From the NCBI GenBank assembly GCA_046349975.1, contig JAXMBH010000006.1, forward strand, positions 186,001 through 250,000: 64,000 bases of DNA. Direction: 5' to 3'. Source of the DNA: JABDGM01 sp046349975. Its GTDB lineage: Bacteria; Planctomycetota; Planctomycetia; Pirellulales; Lacipirellulaceae. The notes under the pieces were generated by a model. It was not told the origin of the DNA, made no database searches, and worked only from the letters and a program-made list of their open reading frames with translations. Positions 28,646-36,300 of the stretch are shown here, one piece after another (position 1 is the first letter of the stretch; the number at the start of each line of letters is the position of its first letter). The translations under genes were made by a program, and so were the position numbers.

Positions 28646-29389
28646 TTACGCGGCGCCGCCGAGGCCGAGTTGCAGGCCTTCGCCGAAGTAGTGTTTGCGG
28701 GCTTCGGGGTGGTTGAGGACTTCGTTGCGTCGGCCGTGGCAGAGGACTTGGCCGCCGCGGATGACGTAGCTGCGGTCGGTGATTTCGAGGGTTTCGCGGA
28801 CCTGGTGGTCGGTGATGAGGATCGAGATGCCGCGGTCGCGGAGGTCGCGGATGATCGCCTGGATGCTGTCGATTGTGACGGGATCGATGCCGGTGAACGG
28901 TTCATCGAGGAGGATGATCTGCGGGTCGGAGACGAGGGCGCGGGCGATTTCGAGGCGGCGCCGCTCGCCGCCGGAGAGCGACATCGCGCGGCTTTTGCGG
29001 AGCTTCGTGATGCCGAACTGTTCCATGAGTTGTTCGGCGCGGTGCTTGCGCAGGCGGCGGTTCATGCCCAAGAGTTCCATGACGCCGAGCAGGTTCTTTT
29101 CGACGCTGAGCTTGCGGAAGACGCTCGACTCCTGGGCGAGGTAGCCCATGCCGCCTTCTTTGGCGCGGCGATACATGGGCCAGCGGGTGACATCGTGCCC
29201 GGCGAGCGTGACCTGGCCGGCGTCGGGATCGATCATGCCGCAGGCCATGCGGAAGGTGGTGGTTTTACCGGCGCCGTTGGGGCCGAGGAGGCCGACGATT
29301 TCGCCCGGGTTCACTTCGAAGTCGACGCCGTCGACCACGCGGCGGCGGCCGTATGATTTCACGAGGCCGCGAACTTGTAGCAGGGTCAT
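28646..29389 (-). CDS. lptB: LPS export ABC transporter ATP-binding protein LptB
   Basis: The 247-residue ATPase has Walker A (GPNGAGKTT), Q-loop (YLAQESSVFRKLSVEKN), signature (LSGGERRRLEIARAL), Walker B (IILLDEPFTGIDP) and the H-loop (ITDHQVRETL). Q-loop and signature details match LptB, which drives lipopolysaccharide transport with LptFG. ATG 29389 has GAGGA 7 bases upstream, so it is preferred to 29431. It is the last gene of the minus-strand cluster with lepB, plsC and cmk and fits the lipid A genes elsewhere in the window. Confidence 0.93.
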   Translation of the reverse strand: MTLLQVRGLVKSYGRRRVVDGVDFEVNPGEIVGLLGPNGAGKTTTFRMACGMIDPDAGQVTLAGHDVTRWPMYRRAKEGGMGYLAQESSVFRKLSVEKNLLGVMELLGMNRRLRKHRAEQLMEQFGITKLRKSRAMSLSGGERRRLEIARALVSDPQIILLDEPFTGIDPVTIDSIQAIIRDLRDRGISILITDHQVRETLEITDRSYVIRGGQVLCHGRRNEVLNHPEARKHYFGEGLQLGLGGAA

Positions 29390-29422
29390 GAAAAGTCCTC
29401 CTGACTCTTTTAGTCGAGAGCT

Positions 29423-29477
29423 GAGAGTCAAGAGTCGAGAGCCAGAATTGCGGTCTGGCTCTTGACTCTTGACTCTC
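29423..29477. repeat. Long inverted repeat between lepB and lptB
   Basis: Two 24-base arms (29423-29446 and 29454-29477) are complementary with one mismatch and have a 7-base loop. It lies in the 102-base gap between the lepB stop and the lptB start. The arms are made of short tandem GAGAGTCAAGAGTC-type units. It may act as a terminator or attenuator or be a dispersed repeat. Confidence 0.8.
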
Positions 29478-29491
29478 GTCTTTTGACTAAC

Positions 29492-31351
29492 TCATCTCAC
29501 CAACCTCATGTCTTGGACGTTGGGGAATAGCGGGAAGGGGATGGGGGTGCCGGGGATTTGGTTCCAGGAATGGGGCCAGTAGACGCAGAGGGCTTTGCCG
29601 ATGAGGAGGCGGCGGTCGAGGTAGGCGCCGCCGGGATGGCCGCCGTTGCGTTCGTTGAGCCAGAGGCGGGCGTCGGAGCTTTCGGCGCTGTTATCGCCCA
29701 TGACGAAGAGCTGGTCGTTGTTGAGGTTGAATTCGACGTGATCGCGTTTGCGCCACTCATCCCAAGTCGACGGATCGTACTGCATTCGCAGGATGTTGGC
29801 AGGCAGCGGATGGAAATCGGAAACGACGCCGGCGCCTTGCGCGAGATCCCAGCGATCGGCGATGTAATATAAGTCGCGCCAGACCTGGAGCCGCGTAACG
29901 GTGAGCTTCGCGTCGTGAGCGCCGATGCCGGCGGGCGCGAGGTCGCCGAGATCCTGGGCACTGGTTTGCGGCAGGATGTTTTCGCGTTTGCCGAAGACCT
30001 TGGCGACATCGTAGGCAGCGCCGCCGTCGAATTTCACGTTCGTGCCGTCAACCCAGAGGAGCAGCTGATCATCAACATTCGCGAACCCGACATGATGCTT
30101 ACCCGGGGCGACGAGCGCGGTTTTGACCGTCGGCGTAAGTTCCGGCTGGCCTGGAATGCTGAGTTTTGCTTCGCCGGTCTTCAGATCGACGCGACAGCCG
30201 AAGTGCTTGCCGCCTTCCACGACATCGAGCAGGAGTTCGCCGCCAGACTGAATGTCGACATCGGCCTCGACCATCAGGTCGCCGACCCAGTGCAGACCCT
30301 GGCGGACCGGTTCGATATCGAGCGGATCGTTGGGGTTTGCGCGGAAGCGGTCGACGCGGCCGTTGTAGGGATTTGAATCGGTGATCAGTCGCCGCAACTT
30401 GGCTCGATCGACGTTCGCGAACGACGGCGGCGGGGATGCCTGGGGATCAAGAACTTTGTTCCACACTTCTTCGCCGGGCCAGGCGTTTGGAATCAAATGT
30501 TCGTAGCGCAGCCAGGTGGTCGAGTCGCCCGTGGCGTCGACGTTGTATTTTTGCCGTACGATGTTGCCTTCAACTGCTTTCTCGACTTGCCATTTGTTGG
30601 CGTCGCCTGGTGGGGCGTGCCAACGCAGCGGCCAGCCGGCGGCATCGAGTTGTGCGGGGTCGTGCTCGGTATCGTGCACGAGCTGGCGCATGGCGAGGAA
30701 TTTATCGGCGGGCTTGCGCTCGATCTTGTAGTCAGCGTCGTGGTTGCTGCCGGAGGGGCGAATGAAGATGTCGCCTTGGTAGATCTTGAGCGATTCGCCG
30801 GGGAGGCCGACGAGCCGCTTGATGTAGTTGATCTTCGCGTCGCCGGGGAATTTGAAGACGACGACGTCCCAGCGTTCGGGATCGGTGAACGTGTACAGGT
30901 ATTTGTTGACGAGAATGCGGTCGCCGTTGTAGGAGGGTTGTTTGGCCACCTCGTTGCGATTGCCGCCGGGCAAGTTCGGCACCATGGGCAGCACGTAGTG
31001 GCACATGGGGCACATGCCGGCGATGCAATCGGAAGGCCGGCGGTTGGGGTCGTCGGATTCTTCTTCGCTCGCGCTTACGGTGTAGCGGTAGCCGCACTTC
31101 GGGCAGTCGACGTCTTTGTGGCGGCCCATGAGCGTCGGGGCCATGGAGCCGGTGGGGATGACGAAGGCTTCGGCCTCGAACGTGCGGAAGAGGAACGCCA
31201 GGACAAACGCGATGACGATCGACTCGACCGTTTCGCGAAAGGCGTGGGACTGGACTTTCGGCGGAGCGGCCTTGCTGGTTGGGGATTTCGCCGTCGACGA
31301 CGGTTTCGCGGTCGACGGGGCGTCATTGGGGATATTCTTAAGCTTTGCCAT
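29492..31351 (-). CDS. lepB: Type I signal peptidase with zinc-ribbon and very large insertion
   Basis: The 619-residue protein is about twice the usual length. It has one N-terminal TM helix (about 42-58), catalytic Ser69 in IPTGSMAPTL, Lys178 in NYIKRLVGLPGE, and the GDNSAESSDAR box near residue 552. Between Ser and Lys lies a zinc ribbon (CPKC near 83-86, CPMC near 114-117). Between Lys and the GDN box is an insertion of about 350 residues, including a beta-rich segment that resembles a LamG/concanavalin fold. It cleaves signal peptides outside the cytoplasmic membrane. ATG 31351 was chosen; the ribosome site is weak. Confidence 0.93.
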   Translation of the reverse strand: MAKLKNIPNDAPSTAKPSSTAKSPTSKAAPPKVQSHAFRETVESIVIAFVLAFLFRTFEAEAFVIPTGSMAPTLMGRHKDVDCPKCGYRYTVSASEEESDDPNRRPSDCIAGMCPMCHYVLPMVPNLPGGNRNEVAKQPSYNGDRILVNKYLYTFTDPERWDVVVFKFPGDAKINYIKRLVGLPGESLKIYQGDIFIRPSGSNHDADYKIERKPADKFLAMRQLVHDTEHDPAQLDAAGWPLRWHAPPGDANKWQVEKAVEGNIVRQKYNVDATGDSTTWLRYEHLIPNAWPGEEVWNKVLDPQASPPPSFANVDRAKLRRLITDSNPYNGRVDRFRANPNDPLDIEPVRQGLHWVGDLMVEADVDIQSGGELLLDVVEGGKHFGCRVDLKTGEAKLSIPGQPELTPTVKTALVAPGKHHVGFANVDDQLLLWVDGTNVKFDGGAAYDVAKVFGKRENILPQTSAQDLGDLAPAGIGAHDAKLTVTRLQVWRDLYYIADRWDLAQGAGVVSDFHPLPANILRMQYDPSTWDEWRKRDHVEFNLNNDQLFVMGDNSAESSDARLWLNERNGGHPGGAYLDRRLLIGKALCVYWPHSWNQIPGTPIPFPLFPNVQDMRLVR

Positions 31352-31510
31352 ATATGTAATGAATGCGGTATGCAGCGTCCCCTGGAACGAGTACGCAAAA
31401 ACCAGCCGTAGATGTTCGTCTGCAGCCTGGGATGACCGCAGACCAAGATTATTCGCTAGCGGGCTTGGAATATAGGCCAACTGGCGGCTGAAAAAGGGGC
31501 GGTTTGGCGG

Positions 31511-32335
31511 TTAAGCCGGCTGTGCGGGTGTCGCTAGCAGCGAATTTGTTCGCGGACGGCGGAAAATGCCGGCGAAGGCGGGGCCACTGGCAAGTTCCTG
31601 CTGCACGGCGGCCAGCTCCTGGGCGATACGTTTCGTGACGAGTTTTGTCAGTTCCTCGTCATTCAATTGGCCGAATTGTGAGGGCGTGATCGGGAGGCCG
31701 AAACGTAGGCCGATTGAGTGCGGCTTAATGACGGCGCTGCCGCGGGGCAGGGATGCGAAGGCGCCATCGAGGGCGAGCGGCACGATGGTGGCCTTGCTGC
31801 GGCGGGCGAGCAAGCAGAAGCCGGGAAGCATTTCTTGGAGGTTGCCGTCGAGTGTGCGCGAGCCTTCTGGAAACACGAGCACGGCGTTGCCGTGCTTCAG
31901 CAGGTCGAGCGTGATGCGGAGGCCGGCGAGCGCGCCACGTTCACGGTCGATCGGCACGGCGCCGAGGGCCTGAATCCAATAGTTGAATGGAAAGAAGAAG
32001 AGACCTTGGCGAGCGAGGAATTTTAGTTGCCGTGGGCAGGCTAGGCCGACGAGTACCGGGTCGAGGTTGCTTTGGTGATTCGACACCAGCAGCACCGGGC
32101 CGGTGAGCGGGATGTTCGCTTTGCCCGAGAAGCGGTAGCGAAACCAGATTTGGCTGAAGGCGTAGCAGGGGCACCAGAGGATGCCGTACCAGAGCCAGGC
32201 GATGAAAGATTTCCAGAGAGGTGCGTTGGGGGTAGAGCTAGTGGACGAGTCAGTTCGGCGCGGGCCGGCGACGCGTAGCGTCGCGGCTATGGGAGGTTGC
32301 GTCGGCGCGGCAGGTTGGCCGTTTTCGTCGTTCAT
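31511..32335 (-). CDS. plsC: 1-acyl-sn-glycerol-3-phosphate acyltransferase (PlsC family)
   Basis: The 274-residue protein has an N-terminal polar stretch, a membrane-associated helix (about 47-67) and the acyltransferase motifs: SNHQSNLDPVL (HX4D), VPIDRERG, and VFPEGSRTLDG. It makes phosphatidate from lysophosphatidate. Its start ATG 32335 overlaps the cmk stop (ATGA). Family members with other acceptor lipids cannot be excluded. Confidence 0.9.
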   Translation of the reverse strand: MNDENGQPAAPTQPPIAATLRVAGPRRTDSSTSSTPNAPLWKSFIAWLWYGILWCPCYAFSQIWFRYRFSGKANIPLTGPVLLVSNHQSNLDPVLVGLACPRQLKFLARQGLFFFPFNYWIQALGAVPIDRERGALAGLRITLDLLKHGNAVLVFPEGSRTLDGNLQEMLPGFCLLARRSKATIVPLALDGAFASLPRGSAVIKPHSIGLRFGLPITPSQFGQLNDEELTKLVTKRIAQELAAVQQELASGPAFAGIFRRPRTNSLLATPAQPA

Positions 32336-32979
32336 TGTTTGGAGCGAACGATTTGTTCGAGTTTGGCGACGACCTCTTCGGGCGTGAGGCCGTCGGTGGC
32401 GACTTCGATGGCGTCGGCGGCTTTCACGAGTGCGCCGACGGGTCGGGCGGCGTCGCGGGCGTCGCGTTGGCGTTGGTTGGCGAGGACTTCTTCGAGCGAA
32501 ATTTGTTCTCCGCGCGTTAGCAGGTCGGCATGGCGGCGGCGGGCGCGTTCGTGCTCGTCGGCGACGAGGAAGATTTTGCACTCGGCGTGGGGAAACACGA
32601 CGGTGCCTTGGTCGCGGCCTTCAGTAACGACGTTGACCTCCGCCGCGGCGGCCCGTTGCCAGGCGACGAGCTGCTGGCGGACAGCGGGGTTATCGGCGGC
32701 GAAGTGGGTTGCGGAAGTGATGTCGAACTTGCGGATGGCGGTGGTTACGTCGTGGCCATTGAGCAGTACGCGGTCGCCGGTGAGGTCGACGGAGAGCGTC
32801 GGCACGAGCTCGGCTACCTGGTCGCGGTTGGCCAGGTCGAGGCCGCGGTCGCGGGCGGCGAGCGTGACGGCGCGGTACATGGCGCCGGTATCAAGAAAGC
32901 GGAATCCAAGCCGCCGCGCAAGTTCGCGAGCTGCGCTGCTTTTTCCGGCGCCGGCGGGTCCATCGATGGTGACGATCAC
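32332..32979 (-). CDS. cmk: Cytidylate kinase
   Basis: The 215-residue enzyme phosphorylates CMP and dCMP. Seen are the P-loop TIDGPAGAGKSSAARELA, FLDTGAMYRAVTL, the CMP-specific region around INGHDVTTAIR-like LLNGHDVTT, and VTEGRDQGTVVFP. Length fits the family when translation starts at GTG 32979 (VIVTIDGPAG). The open frame extends 39 codons upstream to 33096 through a region of GAGGGTC-like repeats that looks noncoding. No clear ribosome site precedes the GTG. Its stop overlaps plsC. Confidence 0.93.
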   Translation of the reverse strand: MIVTIDGPAGAGKSSAARELARRLGFRFLDTGAMYRAVTLAARDRGLDLANRDQVAELVPTLSVDLTGDRVLLNGHDVTTAIRKFDITSATHFAADNPAVRQQLVAWQRAAAAEVNVVTEGRDQGTVVFPHAECKIFLVADEHERARRRHADLLTRGEQISLEEVLANQRQRDARDAARPVGALVKAADAIEVATDGLTPEEVVAKLEQIVRSKQ

Positions 32980-33020
32980 TGCGGAGGGGTCAGGGGTGAG
33001 AGGTCGGGGGGCAGGAATGC

Positions 33021-33055
33021 GGGTCGAGGGTCGAGGGCGGAGGGTCGAGGGCCGA
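33021..33055. repeat. Short tandem GGGTCGAGGG-type repeat
   Basis: Imperfect units of GGGTCGAGGG are repeated three times between the end of the GH38-like gene and cmk. The unit resembles the building blocks of the inverted repeat at 29423-29477. Confidence 0.55.
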
Positions 33056-33089
33056 ACCGATTTCACATCGGCACTCGCCCTTCGACCTT

Positions 33090-35825
33090 TCACCACTCGG
33101 CTTCCACTTGCAGGTAGCGGTACGGTGGCAGGTCGATTTCGGCGGCGCCGTTGGATAATGATAATACTTCAATGGGGTTGCCGCGGAAATCGGTGAGGCG
33201 GGCGGAGGTGAAGGGGCGGAAGGCGGTGAGTGTGGTGCGGGTGTCGCGGCCGTCGGTTTCGTACAAGCGGGCGCGGATGCCGATGGGTGTGGTTGACGCG
33301 GTTGGCGGTTCGGTGGAACCCCCGGCGGAGCCGGGGGCTGTCGGGGATTCTGGATCGTCGGTGGTTGCTGGTGGTTTGAATAGAGAGGTTCGACGTGCGT
33401 GATGAGCACGTTCTTGGCGCCGGCGTGGAGAAACCAGCCGCGGGGGGCCGATTGGGCGCCCGGCATTTCGGCGATGTACGGTTGGCCGCAGGCCCACAGG
33501 GCTGGAGCGGCTTGCGCGGGGTTTTTCATATCGAGGCCGAGGGCGAAGTGGAAGTGGCGGGCCGATTCGCCGTCGATGAAGAGCAGGGTGTCGAGCCAGT
33601 TGGGGGCGGCGCGGCGATGGAACGGCAGGCCCATCGCGAAGCAGGTGAACACGGCCGATGACGTCGTCGATTTCCACCCATTCAGGCGATTCGATCTGCT
33701 CGCGTTCGGTCTCGCGCCCGGCCCAGTTCGTGCCGCGGCGAATGGCGAGGGCTTCATCGACCCAGGCGATGCGGCTGGCGAAGTAAGATTTCCACGGGTT
33801 GCCGCTGGGCATTTGCTGCGGTTCGAGTTCGACTTCAATGATGATTGGCAGGATGCCGCGGACGACGCGAACGCGCTGCGTAAAGTTGGCGAGCAGCTTG
33901 CCTTTGGGGTCGAGCAGCCGGCCGGAGGAGGTGATTTCGCCGACGAGTTCGTCGTTTCGCGAGATGCGTACGCGGCCGGCGACCATTTGGGATTCGATGA
34001 CACTCTTCGACGTTTCGTGATGAAAGACGAGCCGCTGCGATACGCGGGTGCTGCGGTCGCGGTGCATGCGGAGCGATTGGATGCCGCCCGTTTTCTGGCT
34101 GATGGCGACTTCGAGTCGTTCGTTGCGGAGGACAAGGTCCTCGGCGAGTGCGACGGGGGATACGACCACGGAAGGCAAGAGCGCACGGTAGCCGCAGGCG
34201 AGGACGTCGGGCAGCAGCGCGGGCTTCGCGGGGGCTGTGGCGGGCGATGTGGATGCGGGCGAGGTCGCTGTGGTGGTCAGTGGATCGAGGCCGAATATGT
34301 AGTTTGTTTCAAAACTCCAGGGGTTGATGACGACGTGGGAGTCGGTCGGCGTCGTGGGAGTTTCGCAGGGTTTCAAGCCGGTCGCCGCGGCGAGGCCGGC
34401 GGCGATTTGGCGGTGGACGGCAGTTGCTTCACGCTGGTTAGCAGCCACTTGGTTCGACAACGCGTCGGCGCTCCAGGAGAGTTGCGAGCGGTTGGCGTAT
34501 TCGCGTGGCGAGAAGCGGACCCAGTCGTCGGACTGGCGGGTGATTTGGAAGTACTCATCGAGCGTGATGAGTTTGCCGAGCACGGTGCCGAAGCGGGCGG
34601 CGCGGCGGAGGTCGTCGAGGTACTCGCATTCGGCACCAGGATAGCCGGCGAGCACGACGGTCGCGACATGGTCGTGAGCGATGGAGTCGCCGACTTTCTT
34701 CGGCAGGCTCAGCCAAGTGTCGGGATCAGCAGCAGAGAGCGGTGTCACACAGAGGGCTTCGACGGACGATTCGGAGTCGGTTCCCCAGTTCGTTTTGCGT
34801 TGGTCGGCGCGGGGAAGGGTGCCGCCGTCGAAGGCACAATGGAGTGCGCCCTTGAAGCCGAAGCTGCGAAGGACTTGCGGCAAGAGTGGCGTGAAGGTGG
34901 AGTCGAACTGGCCAAAGATTTCGTACTCGCGACCGATGTACTGCAACGCGGTTTGTTGGCCGCGGCTGATTTCGGCGACGAGTGCTTCAGGGCCTTCGTA
35001 ACTCGTCGAGCGGTGGACAAACTTACCGCCGATGATCGAGGCGGTGTCGGCGGCGACGGCGCTGCGGAGCGCGGCGAGCGTTGCCGGATGTGCCGTGGCG
35101 AGCTGTTCGATTTGTTCACCGGCAATGAGGACGTTGGTCGGCACGCCGCTCGTGAGTTTTGCGCGGAGCGGTTCGCCCAAGACCGAATCGGCGACGAGCG
35201 TGAGATCGACGACATAGTAATCGACTGAGTAAACGTGGTGGCGGGCATCGTTGAGCAAGTCGAACGCGCGGGCGAGTTCTTCCTGCATGGCGGTCGTGTT
35301 GCCGGTGTGTGCGGCTCGGGCGGCCGCAATTGTGGCGGCGCTGAAGTGTTCGGTGTTGAGGACCGAGCTGTAGCGCATTGCGCGGGTGAGCAGGTCGACG
35401 TGGAGATACGCGTAGCCGAGTGCGTGAAAGTCGGCGGCGATGGTGGGGTCGACAGAAATTGCCGGGGTGGTGTCACGGGACACGTGCGCCAAGATTGCAG
35501 CGACAGTTGCCGGCCGCGACGCCGTCGTGAGAACGGGCAGCGGGTTAAGCGGCGCCGTCGCGGCGAAGCGGTCGCACCAATCGCTGGGCATGCGCTCGCG
35601 GCTGGGGGGCGGCACGAGCACGAGTTCGCGTTCGAGCGAACTGGGGTCGGGCGGCTCTTCGGCCTGGTGCCAGCCGGGGAGCTGTTCGGTGGCGGCAAGA
35701 ATGGTGGGGTGCCACAGGGCGGTCCAGGCGGCTAACAGTTCGGCCGAGGCCTGGCTGCCGAGGTGGGTGGGGAAGTCATCCCAGCCGTGGCACGGCAGGA
35801 TCACGGAGGCGCGTCGTAGGGTCAT
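33090..35825 (-). CDS. Large GH38-like (alpha-mannosidase-type) protein with two compensating frameshifts
   Basis: The open frame codes 911 residues without a signal peptide. The first 800 residues or so look like a genuine protein of the planctomycete GH38/57-like type (HGWDDFP, DFHALGYAYLHVDLLTR, SGVPTNVLIAGEQI, a C-terminal beta-sandwich). Around 33655 the good protein sequence switches to another frame (FTCFAMGLPFHRRAAPNWL..., GESARHFHFALGLDM, GWFLHAGAKNVLITHVEPL) and between about 33385 and 33295 it returns to the original frame (IGIRARLYETDGRD). Neither frame has stops, so the product is full length but with about 100 wrong residues. Either two real compensating indels or assembly errors. 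Substrate unknown. Confidence 0.7.
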   Translation of the reverse strand: MTLRRASVILPCHGWDDFPTHLGSQASAELLAAWTALWHPTILAATEQLPGWHQAEEPPDPSSLERELVLVPPPSRERMPSDWCDRFAATAPLNPLPVLTTASRPATVAAILAHVSRDTTPAISVDPTIAADFHALGYAYLHVDLLTRAMRYSSVLNTEHFSAATIAAARAAHTGNTTAMQEELARAFDLLNDARHHVYSVDYYVVDLTLVADSVLGEPLRAKLTSGVPTNVLIAGEQIEQLATAHPATLAALRSAVAADTASIIGGKFVHRSTSYEGPEALVAEISRGQQTALQYIGREYEIFGQFDSTFTPLLPQVLRSFGFKGALHCAFDGGTLPRADQRKTNWGTDSESSVEALCVTPLSAADPDTWLSLPKKVGDSIAHDHVATVVLAGYPGAECEYLDDLRRAARFGTVLGKLITLDEYFQITRQSDDWVRFSPREYANRSQLSWSADALSNQVAANQREATAVHRQIAAGLAAATGLKPCETPTTPTDSHVVINPWSFETNYIFGLDPLTTTATSPASTSPATAPAKPALLPDVLACGYRALLPSVVVSPVALAEDLVLRNERLEVAISQKTGGIQSLRMHRDRSTRVSQRLVFHHETSKSVIESQMVAGRVRISRNDELVGEITSSGRLLDPKGKLLANFTQRVRVVRGILPIIIEVELEPQQMPSGNPWKSYFASRIAWVDEALAIRRGTNWAGRETEREQIESPEWVEIDDVIGRVHLLRDGPAVPSPRRPQLARHPALHRRRIGPPLPLRPRPRYEKPRASRSSPVGLRPTVHRRNAGRPIGPPRLVSPRRRQERAHHARRTSLFKPPATTDDPESPTAPGSAGGSTEPPTASTTPIGIRARLYETDGRDTRTTLTAFRPFTSARLTDFRGNPIEVLSLSNGAAEIDLPPYRYLQVEAEW
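33319..33337. repeat. Perfect GC hairpin inside the GH38-like gene
   Basis: CCCCCGGC (33319-33326) and GCCGGGGG (33330-33337) form an 8-bp stem with a 3-base loop. It lies where the second frameshift of the GH38-like gene occurs, so an inserted repeat or a difficult-to-read hairpin may explain the shift. Confidence 0.6.
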
Positions 35826-36300
35826 GATCGTAACATAATATCTTGCAGGAATTTAAGGCGATAGTCGCCGGTTGGTGGTAGTTGCCGCCTGGGATGTTCC
35901 GTACTAGTCTACGGCCCGGGAAGAGAAATGGCCCACGGCCGCGAATCGAAACTGGAGGCGTTGAACGTCGCGGGTGGAGCGGTGCGGGGCGGGGCTTCGC
36001 GACTTCATTGAATATGCCGGGGAATCAGGGATTACGGTCCCGAATTGCTACCCAACGGAAAACCCACGAGTAGAATAGAAATATAGGAGTCGGGCGACGC
36101 CCAATGAGAGAGTGGAGTTGGCTCGGCCGCCGATTCGTAACATCTTTTCCGCACGATTGTTGGGGCTCAGGTGCAGCCGCCACAGCGCGCCAAAGCGAAG
36201 CGCTGGTTGACTGAGAGCTGCGCGCATAGACTTTCAATACCAAGAGGCAGCCGCCGACGTATTGGACCGCGGCGGCAAATAGGGATAGAGGTTCTCGGTT
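35826..36300. other. Divergent intergenic region upstream of the pilM operon
   Basis: About 475 bases with no supported gene. It should contain the promoter of the secretion operon (+) and that of the GH38-like cluster (-). A TTGACT at 36207 has no matching -10 box at usual spacing, so no promoter is called. Confidence 0.4.

Noticed and set aside
30497..31411. 304-residue plus-strand frame
   Set aside because: Antisense to the lepB gene and Val/Ala/Gly-rich without motifs.
33399..35228. 609-residue plus-strand frame
   Set aside because: Antisense to the GH38-like gene; composition typical of a shadow frame.
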